Positions 34,014 through 42,755 of a DNA stretch of 64,000 nucleotides are shown piece after piece. Origin of the DNA: Aliihoeflea sp. 40Bstr573 (GTDB lineage Bacteria; Pseudomonadota; Alphaproteobacteria; Rhizobiales; Rhizobiaceae); assembly GCF_024105655.1 (NCBI RefSeq), contig NZ_JAAAMH010000003.1, positions 186,001 to 250,000 on the forward strand, read 5' to 3'. The notes below the pieces were generated by a model. The model was not told the origin of the DNA. It made no database searches and saw nothing but the letters and a program-made list of their open reading frames with translations. A program made the translations under genes and the position numbers. The stretch's first letter is position 1; every line of letters starts with the position of its first letter.

Positions 34014-35266
34014 CCCTCGACCTCGAGCAGGATCTCGATACGCCTGTTGATGCCGTCGAGCGGATCGCTCGCATTCTTCAACTGGCGGTCGGCATAGCCG
34101 GCGACCTCGCCGATGCGCGTCTCGTCGAGACCGCCGCGGACCAGCATGTAGTAGGCCGCATGGGCGCGGGCGGTCGACAGGCGCCAATTGTCGTATTCGG
34201 CGCTGCGGAACGGGCGGCCATCGGTGTGGCCCATGACGGAGACCTTGCCGACACGTTGGTCGAGCGCAGCGCCAACCTTTTCCATGGCAAGGACGAGCTG
34301 GCCGACAGGCACGGCGGAGCCGACCTGGAACATGCCATATTCGAGATCGTCGGTAAGCGAAATCAGGATGCCCTTGTCGACCGACGTGATGGTGATCGAT
34401 TCATTGAGCTGGCTGTCCTCGCCGAAGGCCTCGGCAAGGTCCGAGCGCAGGCTTTCGGCCATCTGCTCGGCAGCGCTGTCCTGCGGGGCGTTTTCCTCGC
34501 TCGACAAACCCTCCGCCGGGTCCGGGAGAATGGCTTGCGCAGCATCCGGCAAGGGCGCGGCGAGCGCTGCGACCTCTTCGCCCTCCAGTTCCTCGACCGC
34601 GGGCACCTCGACCATGGCGGGTGCCTGCGAGACGGGCGGGGCGGGCTCTTCGAGCACCAGCGGCTCGGCGTCCGGCAAGGGCGGGATCGCGACCTGTTCG
34701 GACCAGAAGTCGGGTGCAAAGGGATCGCGATAGGACTCGCCCCCGTGCGCACCGGTCGCCGGACCGGAGGTCTGCGCGCCGCCGTCGCCGCGCGCGGATA
34801 TGTTCTGCATTGTCGCGGTCTGCTGCGCGATCTCGGCGAGCACGGCGAAAGGATCGGCGAAGAGGTGCGCGTCGCTCGTCTCTGACTGATCGTGCTGCCC
34901 TGGCGCGCTGCCTTGCTGCGCGGGGCCGGCCATGGCGCTGCTGTCGCCCGAGGGATTGTCGTTCTCCCGACCGGCGCGTCCTTCGACACTTTCGTTGGAA
35001 CCGCCGGAGGGCCTTTCCTGCTGCTGCGTGCTCGGCGTCGGATCAGCAAGGCGCATCGGGTTGAAATAGCTCGCGACAGCGGCCTTGGTTTCCTCGGTGG
35101 TGGCGTTGACCAGCCACATCACGAGGAAGAAGCACATCATGGCGGTCATGAAATCGGCGAATGCGATCTTCCAGACGCCGCCATGGTGACCCTCGTCCTC
35201 GTCGCCGCCGCGGCGCTTGACGATGATGATCTCGCGCTTGGAATCGTCGCCGTCGGGCATGCTCAT
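34010..35266 (-). CDS. motB: Flagellar stator protein MotB
   Basis: This 418-residue protein has one membrane helix (about residues 36-58) with the proton-carrying aspartate in FADFMTAMMCFF. A long acidic Pro/Ala/Gln-rich linker (about 70-250) precedes the OmpA-like peptidoglycan-binding domain (VMGHTDGRPF, LSTARAHAAYYML and GINRRIEILL). The long linker is typical for rhizobial MotB, which contacts MotC. The partner motA is on the other strand at 48623. It overlaps the fliH stop by 4 bases. Confidence 0.93.
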   Translation of the reverse strand: MSMPDGDDSKREIIIVKRRGGDEDEGHHGGVWKIAFADFMTAMMCFFLVMWLVNATTEETKAAVASYFNPMRLADPTPSTQQQERPSGGSNESVEGRAGRENDNPSGDSSAMAGPAQQGSAPGQHDQSETSDAHLFADPFAVLAEIAQQTATMQNISARGDGGAQTSGPATGAHGGESYRDPFAPDFWSEQVAIPPLPDAEPLVLEEPAPPVSQAPAMVEVPAVEELEGEEVAALAAPLPDAAQAILPDPAEGLSSEENAPQDSAAEQMAESLRSDLAEAFGEDSQLNESITITSVDKGILISLTDDLEYGMFQVGSAVPVGQLVLAMEKVGAALDQRVGKVSVMGHTDGRPFRSAEYDNWRLSTARAHAAYYMLVRGGLDETRIGEVAGYADRQLKNASDPLDGINRRIEILLEVEG

Positions 35267-35895
35267 GCGATCACCTCGGACAGCGCGCCGGACCATTCGG
35301 CGAGCCGCGTTTCATAGACGGTCTCGTCGATCGAGACGGAAAGATCCGCGCCGGGCGCCTCGACGAAACGCATACGCTCCGAGGACGCGCCCATGGCCGC
35401 GCGCAGCGGCTCGTAGAGCGAGACCGGGCCCCGCACGACGATCTCGAGCGCGTCGCTGTCCTCCAGCGCCGAGCGTATGACCTTGACCATGCGCTGAACC
35501 GACTTGCGGCCGAGATCGTCGGACAGGACGCCCGACAGGAGCCTTGCGGCGGAGGCCGCGGTCAATTCGACGACGCGGTCCTCCAATTCCTTGAGGCGGG
35601 TGGATATCGTCGCGCCCATGGTCGAGGCGAAGTCCTGCATCAGGGTCTGGACTTCGGCGCGATGCGTCTCGGCCAGCTTCTCGATCTCTGCCTCGTGGCG
35701 CTCCTGCAGGGAGGCCGCGACACGCGCCTCGGTGTCGGCAACGACGCGGTCGAGCCGCGCCTGCCATTCGGCATCGCTCGTCGCCGAGCCGCGCGGCTCT
35801 GGCGCAGGCATGGGACGAGGGAGCTTGTCCGGACGGGGAGCAAGGGCCGCAGCACCGAAATCCAGCAGGGCGTCGGAGAGCGTCTGCGTGCGCAT
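35263..35895 (-). CDS. fliH: FliH-like export ATPase stator protein
   Basis: This 210-residue cytoplasmic protein has a Pro-rich N-terminus, a long central coiled coil (about residues 45-110, with HEAEIEKLAETHRAEVQ) and a C-terminal globular part like FliH/SctL. It would hold FliI near the export gate. Sequence similarity to enteric FliH is weak; the assignment rests on layout and its place directly after fliF (1-bp overlap) and before motB. Confidence 0.75.
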   Translation of the reverse strand: MRTQTLSDALLDFGAAALAPRPDKLPRPMPAPEPRGSATSDAEWQARLDRVVADTEARVAASLQERHEAEIEKLAETHRAEVQTLMQDFASTMGATISTRLKELEDRVVELTAASAARLLSGVLSDDLGRKSVQRMVKVIRSALEDSDALEIVVRGPVSLYEPLRAAMGASSERMRFVEAPGADLSVSIDETVYETRLAEWSGALSEVIA

Positions 35896-37529
35896 CAGGC
35901 GGCTTCCTTATGCGCCCATTTGCGCAGGATGAGGGCGGTGCGCTCCTCGTTCAGGTCAACCATGCGCGCCAGGCGCTCCTGCGGGTTGGGCTTCAGCTTG
36001 CGGCGCAGATCCTCGGTGACGTTGCCGGTGGCCGGGCCGGGCAGGGCCTGCGAGGCCTCGGCGTCCGCGGCCCCACCGCTCGGCGCGGGCAGGCTGTTCT
36101 GCACCTCGTCGTAGGACGGGCCAGCGACGGCCTCCTGCTGACGCGTGAACGCTGCCGTCATGGGGCGCAGGCCGAACCAGGAGACGAGGAAGACCACGAC
36201 GACGAAGGCGAGGGCGTTGATCATGGTGCCGGTGTGGCGGCCGGCGGCCTCCAGCCAGCTTTGCGTGATCGGTTCGGCGCCTTCGAGGCCGTCCATGAAT
36301 TCGACGGCCGAGACCGTGATGACGTCTCCGCGCGCCTCGGAGAAGCCGGTTGCGGAGGCGACGACCTGACGGATTTCGGCGATGCGCGCATCGATCTGTT
36401 CAGGCGTCGGGCTCTCGCCGATGACCGAGGCGAGCCGCGCCTGGTTGACCACTACGGCGATCGACATCTTGGAGACGGAGTAGCCGTTCGAGGTGGTGGC
36501 GATGCGCTTGGAGTTGATCTCGTAATTGGTCGTCTCCTCGCGGCGCTCGCGCTGCTCGGAGGATTCGGGGCCGGCGGCGGACGCGGCCTGCTCTTCGGGC
36601 AGGTTCTGCTGAACGGTGGTCGTCTGCGAGGCTTCGCGCTGGTTCGACTGATCGTTGGAGCGCACGACCTGCATCGAACGTTCGACGCGGCTTTCGGGAT
36701 CGAAAATCGTCTCTTCGATCTGCTGGCTGTCGGTGTTGACCTCGGCGCGCACGGAGGCGCGGAAATTGTCGTAGCCCAGATAGGGCGAAAGCGCGCGGCG
36801 GATGTTGTCCTCGACCTGACCCTCGACCTGGCGCTCGACGCCCATCGCCCGGGTCAGCGCCATGTTGTTCGGGTCGTCGCCGGCAGCGAGCAGCGTGCCG
36901 GCGGAATCGAGCACGGTGACGTCCTCGACCGAAAGGCCGGGAACGGCGGCGGCGACCATGTGGCGGATGGATACGGCCTGCTGGCTGGCGTCGCCGCCGG
37001 TCGTGCGGATGACGACGGAGGCCGAAGGGCGCTGCTCCTCGCGACGGAAATTCGCGCGCTCCGACATGACGATGTGGACGCGCGCGGCCTTGACGCCGGC
37101 GATCGACTGGATGGTGCGCGCGATCTCGCCTTCCAGAGCGCGCACGCGCGTGACCTGCTGCATGAAGGAGGTGAGGCCGAACGAGCCGACATTGTCGAAG
37201 AGTTCGTAGCCGGCATTGGTGGAGGTCGGCAGGCCGCGCTCTGCGAGGAGCATGCGGGCCGGACCGGTGCGGCCGACGGGAACCATCACCGTGGTGCCGT
37301 CGCTGGCGACGTCGAAGTCGATGCCGTTCTCGCCGAGCACCATGCCGATCTGGTTGATGTCGCCCCGGTCGAGGCCGACATAGAGCGTCTCGTAGGTCGG
37401 CTTATTCAGGTAGAGCGAGGCCGCAATGACCGTCGCGACGACGAAGGCGCCGACACCGCCCATGATGGCAAGCTTTTGGGGCCCGAAGGCACGGAGATTG
37501 TCGAGAAGGGTCTTGAGCTGTTCAGGCAA
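35895..37529 (-). CDS. fliF: Flagellar MS-ring protein FliF
   Basis: This protein of about 544 residues forms the MS ring in the inner membrane. It has an N-terminal helix (residues 18-38), the ring-building motifs (YVGLDRGDINQIG, RGLPTSTNAGYELFD and QRPSASVVI), a second helix near 430-450, and a C-terminal FliG-binding tail (EERTALILRKWA). The start given is a TTG with GGAG 9 bases upstream, giving the usual PEQLKTLL N-terminus; an ATG at 37553 lacks a ribosome binding site. Here fliF leads the fliH-motB-motC-fliK operon. Confidence 0.92.
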   Translation of the reverse strand: MPEQLKTLLDNLRAFGPQKLAIMGGVGAFVVATVIAASLYLNKPTYETLYVGLDRGDINQIGMVLGENGIDFDVASDGTTVMVPVGRTGPARMLLAERGLPTSTNAGYELFDNVGSFGLTSFMQQVTRVRALEGEIARTIQSIAGVKAARVHIVMSERANFRREEQRPSASVVIRTTGGDASQQAVSIRHMVAAAVPGLSVEDVTVLDSAGTLLAAGDDPNNMALTRAMGVERQVEGQVEDNIRRALSPYLGYDNFRASVRAEVNTDSQQIEETIFDPESRVERSMQVVRSNDQSNQREASQTTTVQQNLPEEQAASAAGPESSEQRERREETTNYEINSKRIATTSNGYSVSKMSIAVVVNQARLASVIGESPTPEQIDARIAEIRQVVASATGFSEARGDVITVSAVEFMDGLEGAEPITQSWLEAAGRHTGTMINALAFVVVVFLVSWFGLRPMTAAFTRQQEAVAGPSYDEVQNSLPAPSGGAADAEASQALPGPATGNVTEDLRRKLKPNPQERLARMVDLNEERTALILRKWAHKEAA

Positions 37530-37650
37530 AGGTTTCGCGCTCCGGCAATGCATTGTCGCATGGCGTAGGCCCGAAACCGGCTTCCACTTGCGGGCGCCAT
37601 GCTGCGGGTTGCGCAGACCTTAGGTTCCCAAGCTTGTGCGAAAATGAAAT

Positions 37651-37673
37651 CGGGCCGCTGCAAGAGCGGCCCG
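37651..37673 (-). terminator. Terminator of the flagellin gene
   Basis: A perfect 9-bp stem (CGGGCCGCT at 37651-37659, AGCGGCCCG at 37665-37673) with a 5-nt loop lies 28 bases after the flaA stop on the minus strand and is followed there by ATTTCATTTT. It separates flaA from fliF. Confidence 0.78.
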
Positions 37674-37700
37674 ACCCATGTCACATCGCGGCTGCCGCTA

Positions 37701-38480
37701 TTAGCGGAAGAGCGAGAGGATCGACTGCGAGTTCTGGTTGGCGATCGACAGCGCCTGGATGCCGAGCTGCTGCTGCGTCTGCAGAGCTGAAAGGCGAGCC
37801 GACTCGGCGTTCATGTCGGCGTCGACCAGGACGCCCACGCCACGGTCGATAGCGTCCATGCGCTTGCCCGTGAAATCGATCTGCGAGTCGATGCGGGCCT
37901 TGGAGGCGCCCATCGTGGCGGCGGCGCCACGCATGGCGGTAAGTGCAGTCTGAGCAGTGGCAGCGTCGGTGATACCAGTGCCGGCAGCTTCCAGATCATA
38001 CTTGGCGACGGTGATGGTCGTTACACCGCCGGCGGCCGTGTAGCCGTTGACGACAGTCAATGCAGTACCGGCGGTCGAAAGCAGATTCTGACCCTGAAAG
38101 TCCGACGACGTCGCAATCGAGGTCATCTGTGCCTTCAGCTCTGTGATTTCCGCGTCGATCGCAGCCGTGTCGACGCCGCCCTGCTGGCGCGCGACATACT
38201 TGGCCATGATCTGCTCGGCGAGTTTGATGCCTTCCTCGAGGCCCGTGTAGGCGGTGTCGACGACGGCGGCGCCGAAGCCGAGCGAGTCCTTGACGGCGGA
38301 AAGCGCGCTGCCCTGCGCCTTCATGCCCGTGGCGATCGACCAGTAAGCCGCGTTGTCGGAAGCGGTCGAAACGCGCTCGCCGGTTGCGATGCGGTTCTGG
38401 GTCGTCGCGAGATTCTTGTTGGTGCTCTGCAGGGTCTGCAGGGCGGTCATCGCGGAGGTGTTGGTGAGAAGGCTTGCCAT
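37701..38480 (-). CDS. flaA: Flagellin
   Basis: This 259-residue filament protein has the conserved N-terminal D0/D1 helix (TNTSAMTALQTLQSTNKNL and NRIATGERVSTASDNAAYWS) and C-terminal helix (ALSIANQNSQSILSLFR). The variable middle is minimal, so it is a short flagellin; rhizobial ones are usually 300-400 residues. It is the only flagellin gene in this cluster, whereas relatives often have three or four here. An AGGGG ribosome binding site and 270 bp of upstream leader precede it. Confidence 0.94.
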   Translation of the reverse strand: MASLLTNTSAMTALQTLQSTNKNLATTQNRIATGERVSTASDNAAYWSIATGMKAQGSALSAVKDSLGFGAAVVDTAYTGLEEGIKLAEQIMAKYVARQQGGVDTAAIDAEITELKAQMTSIATSSDFQGQNLLSTAGTALTVVNGYTAAGGVTTITVAKYDLEAAGTGITDAATAQTALTAMRGAAATMGASKARIDSQIDFTGKRMDAIDRGVGVLVDADMNAESARLSALQTQQQLGIQALSIANQNSQSILSLFR

Positions 38481-38751
38481 TGGAAATTGCCCCTGTGTGT
38501 ACAGAAAACTCGACGGGACATACCGGGCTTCAAGAACCGGTTCGACGGAGCGGCATCATGCCTGTGACATCCCCTCGTCGAGCGTCAGTCCGTCGTGCTT
38601 CCTGATTCATAGGCACGAGGTCTTAACGAGATGTTTCACAGGTTGCTTATTTTCGGGAGGCTCGGGTTTTTCATGAATGAGACCCCGAGTTGCTGGTTTG
38701 CTGGGCAAGGGGGAAGGAATAAAGGGTGGGGTCAATTCGGAAGAATGCCGG
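38481..38751 (-). promoter_or_regulatory. Flagellin upstream region with a repeat fragment
   Basis: These 271 bp separate fliP from flaA and carry no gene. The part near flaA is expected to hold its promoter and the 5' untranslated leader that FlbT-type regulators act on, but I cannot place exact boxes. Bases 38704-38740 contain an end fragment of the palindromic repeat (AAGGGGGAAGG, then AGGGTGGGGTCAATTCG). Confidence 0.45.
38704..38740. repeat. End fragment of the palindromic repeat element
   Basis: AGGGTGGGGTCAATTCG closely matches the right end plus flank of the intact copy at 19978-19994, with one G fewer. Only one arm is left, so it is a relic. It lies 12 bases after the fliP stop. Confidence 0.6.
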
Positions 38752-39486
38752 TCAGGAAATCGACCGTACCAGACTGCCGACAAGCAGGTTCCAGCCGTCG
38801 ATCAAAACGAAGAACAGGATCTTGAAGGGCAGGGCGACGACGGTGGGGGGGAGCATCATCATGCCCATCGCCATGGTGATGGTGGCGACGATCAGGTCGA
38901 TGACGAGGAAGGGCAGGACGATCAGGAAGCCGATCTCGAAGCCGCGGCGGATTTCGGAGATCAGGAAGGCGGGGACGAGGATGCGCATGTCGACGACCTC
39001 ACCCGTGGCGATCGCCTGACCGCGCTCGGCGGCGAGGTCGGCGAAGAGCGCGAGGTCCTGGTCGCGCACGTTGCGCAGCATGAACTCGCGGAAGGGCTGC
39101 GCGATCTCGGTGACCGCCTCCTCCTCCGAGATTTCATTGTTGATCAGCGGCTGCAGCCCGTTTTGCCAGGCTGTGTCGAATGTCGGCGACATGACGTAGA
39201 AGGTCATGAAGAGCGACAGCGAGATCAGGATCAGGTTCGCGGGCGTCGTCGGCAGGCCCATTCCGGCGCGCAGGATCGAGAGCGCGATGACGAAGCGGGT
39301 GAAGCTCGTCACCATGATCAGGATGCCCGGCGCGACGGACAGGATCGTCAGGATACCGAAGAGCTGGATGATGGTGCCAACCGTCGAGCCGTCGGCCTGG
39401 CCGGTCAGCGCGCCAAGGTCGAGCGTCTGCGCTTCGGCGGGCGCTGCCAGCCAGAGAAAGACAAGAAGATAGCAAAGGAATTTCAT
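38752..39486 (-). CDS. fliP: Flagellar export gate protein FliP
   Basis: This 244-residue protein has a cleavable signal (residues 1-19, APAEAQ) and then four helices. Family hallmarks are TSFTRFVIALSILRAGMGLP, the FLISEIRRGFEIGF segment and MGMMMLPPTVVALPFK. FliP is the core of the export channel with FliQ and FliR. Its ATG overlaps the fliL stop (ATGA). Confidence 0.95.
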   Translation of the reverse strand: MKFLCYLLVFLWLAAPAEAQTLDLGALTGQADGSTVGTIIQLFGILTILSVAPGILIMVTSFTRFVIALSILRAGMGLPTTPANLILISLSLFMTFYVMSPTFDTAWQNGLQPLINNEISEEEAVTEIAQPFREFMLRNVRDQDLALFADLAAERGQAIATGEVVDMRILVPAFLISEIRRGFEIGFLIVLPFLVIDLIVATITMAMGMMMLPPTVVALPFKILFFVLIDGWNLLVGSLVRSIS

Positions 39487-39971
39487 TCGAAGAGCAGCGT
39501 CCGGATCAGGACGCCCTTTACCTTGCCGTCGGAGCGGATGCGGGCGATTTCCTCGAGGTCGGCCTTGAAGTGACGATAGCCCGACGCACCCTCGATCTGG
39601 TGCGGCTTGATCGTGCGCACGAAGGCTAGGATGTCCTGATGGACGGCTTCGCCGACGAGTTCGTCGATCTCCTGCTCGAAGAGAAGCGTGGTCTCCAGCC
39701 GCGCCCACACATCCGCCGGAGCGGCGAGCGCGGTGGTGATGGCGGGCAGCGGCAGGAGCGCGAGGCTCGATTCGTGCTCGCCCGCTTCGGCGTGGGCGAT
39801 TGCCTCGGCGACCTCGGCCTTGGCGGCGCTTGCCTCCGAGCCAAGCATATTGCCGAGGAACCAGCCCGCGCCGACGGCGCCGCCTGTCAGCACAAGGAAG
39901 ACGATGCCCGTCACCAGGGCGGAGCCGCCCTTCTTCTTCTCGCCCGTCTTGTCTTCGATCGCTGTCGCCAT
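39483..39971 (-). CDS. fliL: Flagellar basal body-associated protein FliL
   Basis: This 162-residue protein has one N-terminal helix (about residues 18-38) after a Lys-rich start (TGEKKKGG) and a periplasmic stomatin-like domain ending in a conserved C-terminal LIRTLLFE. FliL rings surround and stabilise stators. It lies 12 bases downstream of flgH. Confidence 0.9.
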   Translation of the reverse strand: MATAIEDKTGEKKKGGSALVTGIVFLVLTGGAVGAGWFLGNMLGSEASAAKAEVAEAIAHAEAGEHESSLALLPLPAITTALAAPADVWARLETTLLFEQEIDELVGEAVHQDILAFVRTIKPHQIEGASGYRHFKADLEEIARIRSDGKVKGVLIRTLLFE

Positions 39972-39983
39972 TATTGCGATCTC

Positions 39984-40688
39984 CTAGAAGGGAAGCGCGG
40001 TGTCGACGACCTGCTGGCCCCAGGTCGGCTGTTGCACCTCGGACAGGCGCCCGCGGCCGCCATAGGAAACACGCGCCTCCGCGATGCGGTCGTAGGCGAT
40101 GGTGTTGTCGGCGCTGATGTCGGATGGACGCACGATGCCTGCGATCGTGAGGATGCGCAGCTCGGCGTTCACGCGCACTTCCTGCGAGCCCATGATCAGC
40201 AGATTGCCGTTGGGCAGGACGTCGGTGACGACGGCTGCAACGCGCATGTCGATCTGTTCGGAGCGTTCGGTGGTGCCCCGACCGGCGCTCTGGCTGTTGC
40301 CGGAGGCGGTCAGGTCGAGGCCGCCGCCGGTCGAGGCTGCCTGCCAGGAAGCGTCGCCGGAAAGGCCCATGCTGCGCGCCGAAGTCCGCCGGCGGTCCGA
40401 TTCGTTGTTGAGTTCGGCACGGTCGTTGATCGAGATCAGCACCGTCAGGATGTCGCCATTGTCGAGAGCGCGCGCGTCAGTGAAGAGCCGGCTCTGGCGG
40501 TCGTCCCAAAGCGAGGACCGGCGCACCTGCGGCGCGTCAGGGTTCGGATAGGTCATTGTCTGCCTGGTGCCCGAGACGACGCCGTAGCCCACGGGCGTCA
40601 ATTTCGGCTCCTTGCCAAGTTCGGCGGTCTGCGAGCAGCCGGCGAGGGTCAGCAGGGCGAGAGCGGCAATGCCGTGGCGAGCGATCAT
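39984..40688 (-). CDS. flgH: L-ring lipoprotein FlgH
   Basis: This 234-residue outer-membrane lipoprotein forms the L ring. The lipobox LTLAGC puts the lipidated cysteine near residue 18. The hallmarks SSLWDDRQSRLFTDARA, DILTVLISINDRAELNN and VRPSDISADNTI are clear. It overlaps the motE stop by 4 bases. Confidence 0.94.
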   Translation of the reverse strand: MIARHGIAALALLTLAGCSQTAELGKEPKLTPVGYGVVSGTRQTMTYPNPDAPQVRRSSLWDDRQSRLFTDARALDNGDILTVLISINDRAELNNESDRRRTSARSMGLSGDASWQAASTGGGLDLTASGNSQSAGRGTTERSEQIDMRVAAVVTDVLPNGNLLIMGSQEVRVNAELRILTIAGIVRPSDISADNTIAYDRIAEARVSYGGRGRLSEVQQPTWGQQVVDTALPF

Positions 40689-41182
40689 GACGGGTCCTTT
40701 TCGCGCGCGGCGCTCGCCATGATCGACGTTACGCCCGCAGCGGCCTTCGTTTCCATTTCATTCATGATGATGCCGGCCTTGCGGGCGTCGAGCTTCATGA
40801 GGATGCCGGCGGCAAGCTCCGGGCCGAGTTCGGTCAGGCGCTCGGCTGCCGCGTCGGGGCGCATGCGGCCATAGATGTCGACGACGTTATCCTGCGCCTT
40901 GGCAAGGAACGTTTCGCGGCGGCGCAGCCATTCCTCGTATTCGGCGCGCTTTTCCTCGAGCGCCGCGATGCGGGCATCGACCTCGGCCTGAAGCTTGCGC
41001 AGTTCCTCGGCTTGCAGCGCGTAGCGCTGGTCGCGCGCGGCGTCAGCGATGTTCGTGCAGAACCGCTCGACATCGTTGGAGGCGACCGGCGTCTCCTGCG
41101 TTGCCGCCGGACCTGCAAGGACGAGGAGGCACGCAGCGACAGCGGAGAGCCGCAGTGTCTGGGACAAGGTGAGGTTCGTCAT
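40685..41182 (-). CDS. motE: Periplasmic chaperone MotE
   Basis: This 165-residue protein has a signal peptide (residues 1-28), a single mature cysteine (FCTNIAD) that in Sinorhizobium MotE links a dimer, a long coiled coil (about 50-95, ALQAEELRKLQAEVDARI) and the MgtE-N-like C-terminal helix (LGPELAAGILMKLDARKAG). MotE is the chaperone for MotC. It sits between flgI and flgH. Confidence 0.9.
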   Translation of the reverse strand: MTNLTLSQTLRLSAVAACLLVLAGPAATQETPVASNDVERFCTNIADAARDQRYALQAEELRKLQAEVDARIAALEEKRAEYEEWLRRRETFLAKAQDNVVDIYGRMRPDAAAERLTELGPELAAGILMKLDARKAGIIMNEMETKAAAGVTSIMASAAREKDPS

Positions 41183-41190
41183 CGCGCGCC

Positions 41191-42294
41191 CTATTGCACT
41201 ACCAGCTCGGCCTGAAGCGCGCCGGCGGTCTTGATGCCCTGAAGAATGGAAATGATGCCGTCCGGCTTGACGCCGAGGCGGTTCAGGCCTGCGACCAGCG
41301 TTTCGAGGTTCGGGCCGTCGAGGAGCGCGACCTGCGCGTCGGGCTGCTCGACCTCGATCTGGGTGAAATCCTCGATCGCCGTCTGCCCGTCCGTGAACGG
41401 GTCCGGCTGGACGACCTGCGGCATTTCGGTAATGCGGACGGTGAGCGAGCCATGGCTGATCGCGACCCTGGCGATCTTGACGTCCTGGCCGATGACGATG
41501 GTGCCGGTGCGCTCGTCGACCACGACGCGGGCAGGCGTGTCCGACTGGACGACGAGGTTTTCGATCTCGGCGTAAAAGCGGGCGGTCGACACGTTCGCCG
41601 GCCGGGTGATCATGACGGTGCGCGCATCCTGCTCGGCGGCGACGGCGGTGCCGAAGCGTTGGCGCGCATAGGCGTTAATCGCGTCGGTGACGCGCACGGC
41701 AGTCGAGAAATCGGGATTGCGAAGCTGCAGCGTGAGCGTCGCGTCGGCGTTGAAGGCGCCAGGCACCTGACGCTCGACGATGGCGCCGTTTGGCACGCGG
41801 CCGGCGGTGGGAACGCCCTGCGTCAGCGTCTCGGCCGCGCCTTGCGCGGTGAAGCCGGAAACGATGACGCCGCCTTGCGCGACGGCGTAGATGTCGCCGT
41901 CGGGCGCGCGCAGCGGGGTCATGACGAGCGTGCCGCCCTGCAGCGATGCGGCGTCACCCATCGACGAGACGTTGACGTCGATGCGGGCGCCGGACTGGAC
42001 GAAGGCCGGCAGATTGGCGGTGACGATGACGGCCGCCACGTTGCGCGAGCGCGCGGCCGAACCTTGAGAGGCGATGCCGAGGTTTTCGAGCATCGCGCGG
42101 ATCGACTGTTCGGTGAAGGGCGAGTTGCGCAGGCTGTCGCCCGAGCCCTGCAGGCCGATGACGAGGCCGTAGCCGACGAGCTGGTTGTCGCGCGCGCTTT
42201 GCAGCGTCGCGACGTCCTTGATGCGCGAGGTCGCGCCGGCCGGCAGCGCGAAGGCTGCCAGCGCAGCGAGGATGGCTATCGCGATGCGCTTCAT
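41191..42294 (-). CDS. flgI: P-ring protein FlgI
   Basis: This 367-residue periplasmic ring protein has a signal peptide (1-21). The signature SRIKDVATLQSARDNQLVGY begins the mature part, with GLVIGLQGSGDSLRN next and the C-terminal LNRLGVKPDGIISILQGIK. The ATG overlaps the flgA stop by 4 bases. It surrounds the rod in the peptidoglycan layer. Confidence 0.95.
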   Translation of the reverse strand: MKRIAIAILAALAAFALPAGATSRIKDVATLQSARDNQLVGYGLVIGLQGSGDSLRNSPFTEQSIRAMLENLGIASQGSAARSRNVAAVIVTANLPAFVQSGARIDVNVSSMGDAASLQGGTLVMTPLRAPDGDIYAVAQGGVIVSGFTAQGAAETLTQGVPTAGRVPNGAIVERQVPGAFNADATLTLQLRNPDFSTAVRVTDAINAYARQRFGTAVAAEQDARTVMITRPANVSTARFYAEIENLVVQSDTPARVVVDERTGTIVIGQDVKIARVAISHGSLTVRITEMPQVVQPDPFTDGQTAIEDFTQIEVEQPDAQVALLDGPNLETLVAGLNRLGVKPDGIISILQGIKTAGALQAELVVQ

Positions 42295-42749
42295 GATGCG
42301 GAAACCCGGACCGTGCCGTCGGCCATCACGACGCCGGAGACGACGGCGCCGGAATCGAGGTTGCGGATGCGAACGACGTCGCCGGTGGAGCCCGGCTGGA
42401 GCGGAACGCCGGTGACGGAGATGACGAGCGGGCCCTGCACGAACTGCATCTCGACCGGCTTGCCGGCCTCGACGACATAGGCCTCGCGCAGCGCGGCGAC
42501 CGCGACCATTCGGCCGGGCAGGAGCGTGTTCTTCGCAACCTTGCCGGCGAACTGCTCCATGTCGAGCGCATAAATCGAGGGGTTCGGAAGCTGCCGGCGC
42601 AGCGGCACGACTTCGAGGAGGTCGAAGCCGATCTCCTGGCCCGGATAGATGACGCGCGTCGGCACCACGACCGTCTCCTGCGCGACGGCGAAGACCGGCG
42701 CGAGGAGGGCGAGAGAAACGAAGGCGATGCCGATCATGCGACGCGACAT
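42291..42749 (-). CDS. flgA: P-ring assembly chaperone FlgA
   Basis: This 152-residue exported protein has a signal peptide (residues 1-23) and the SAF/FlgA C-terminal domain (VVPTRVIYPGQEIG, NTLLPGRMVAVAALR and VRIRNLDSGAVVSGVV). FlgA helps FlgI polymerise into the P ring. It lies between flgG and flgI, with overlap to flgI. Confidence 0.92.
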   Translation of the reverse strand: MSRRMIGIAFVSLALLAPVFAVAQETVVVPTRVIYPGQEIGFDLLEVVPLRRQLPNPSIYALDMEQFAGKVAKNTLLPGRMVAVAALREAYVVEAGKPVEMQFVQGPLVISVTGVPLQPGSTGDVVRIRNLDSGAVVSGVVMADGTVRVSAS

Positions 42750-42755
42750 GGCGTC

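Noticed and set aside
34300-35064. Possible extra gene in the motB linker region on the plus strand
   Set aside because: The low-complexity acidic linker of MotB creates open frames on the other strand; no signal for translation was seen.
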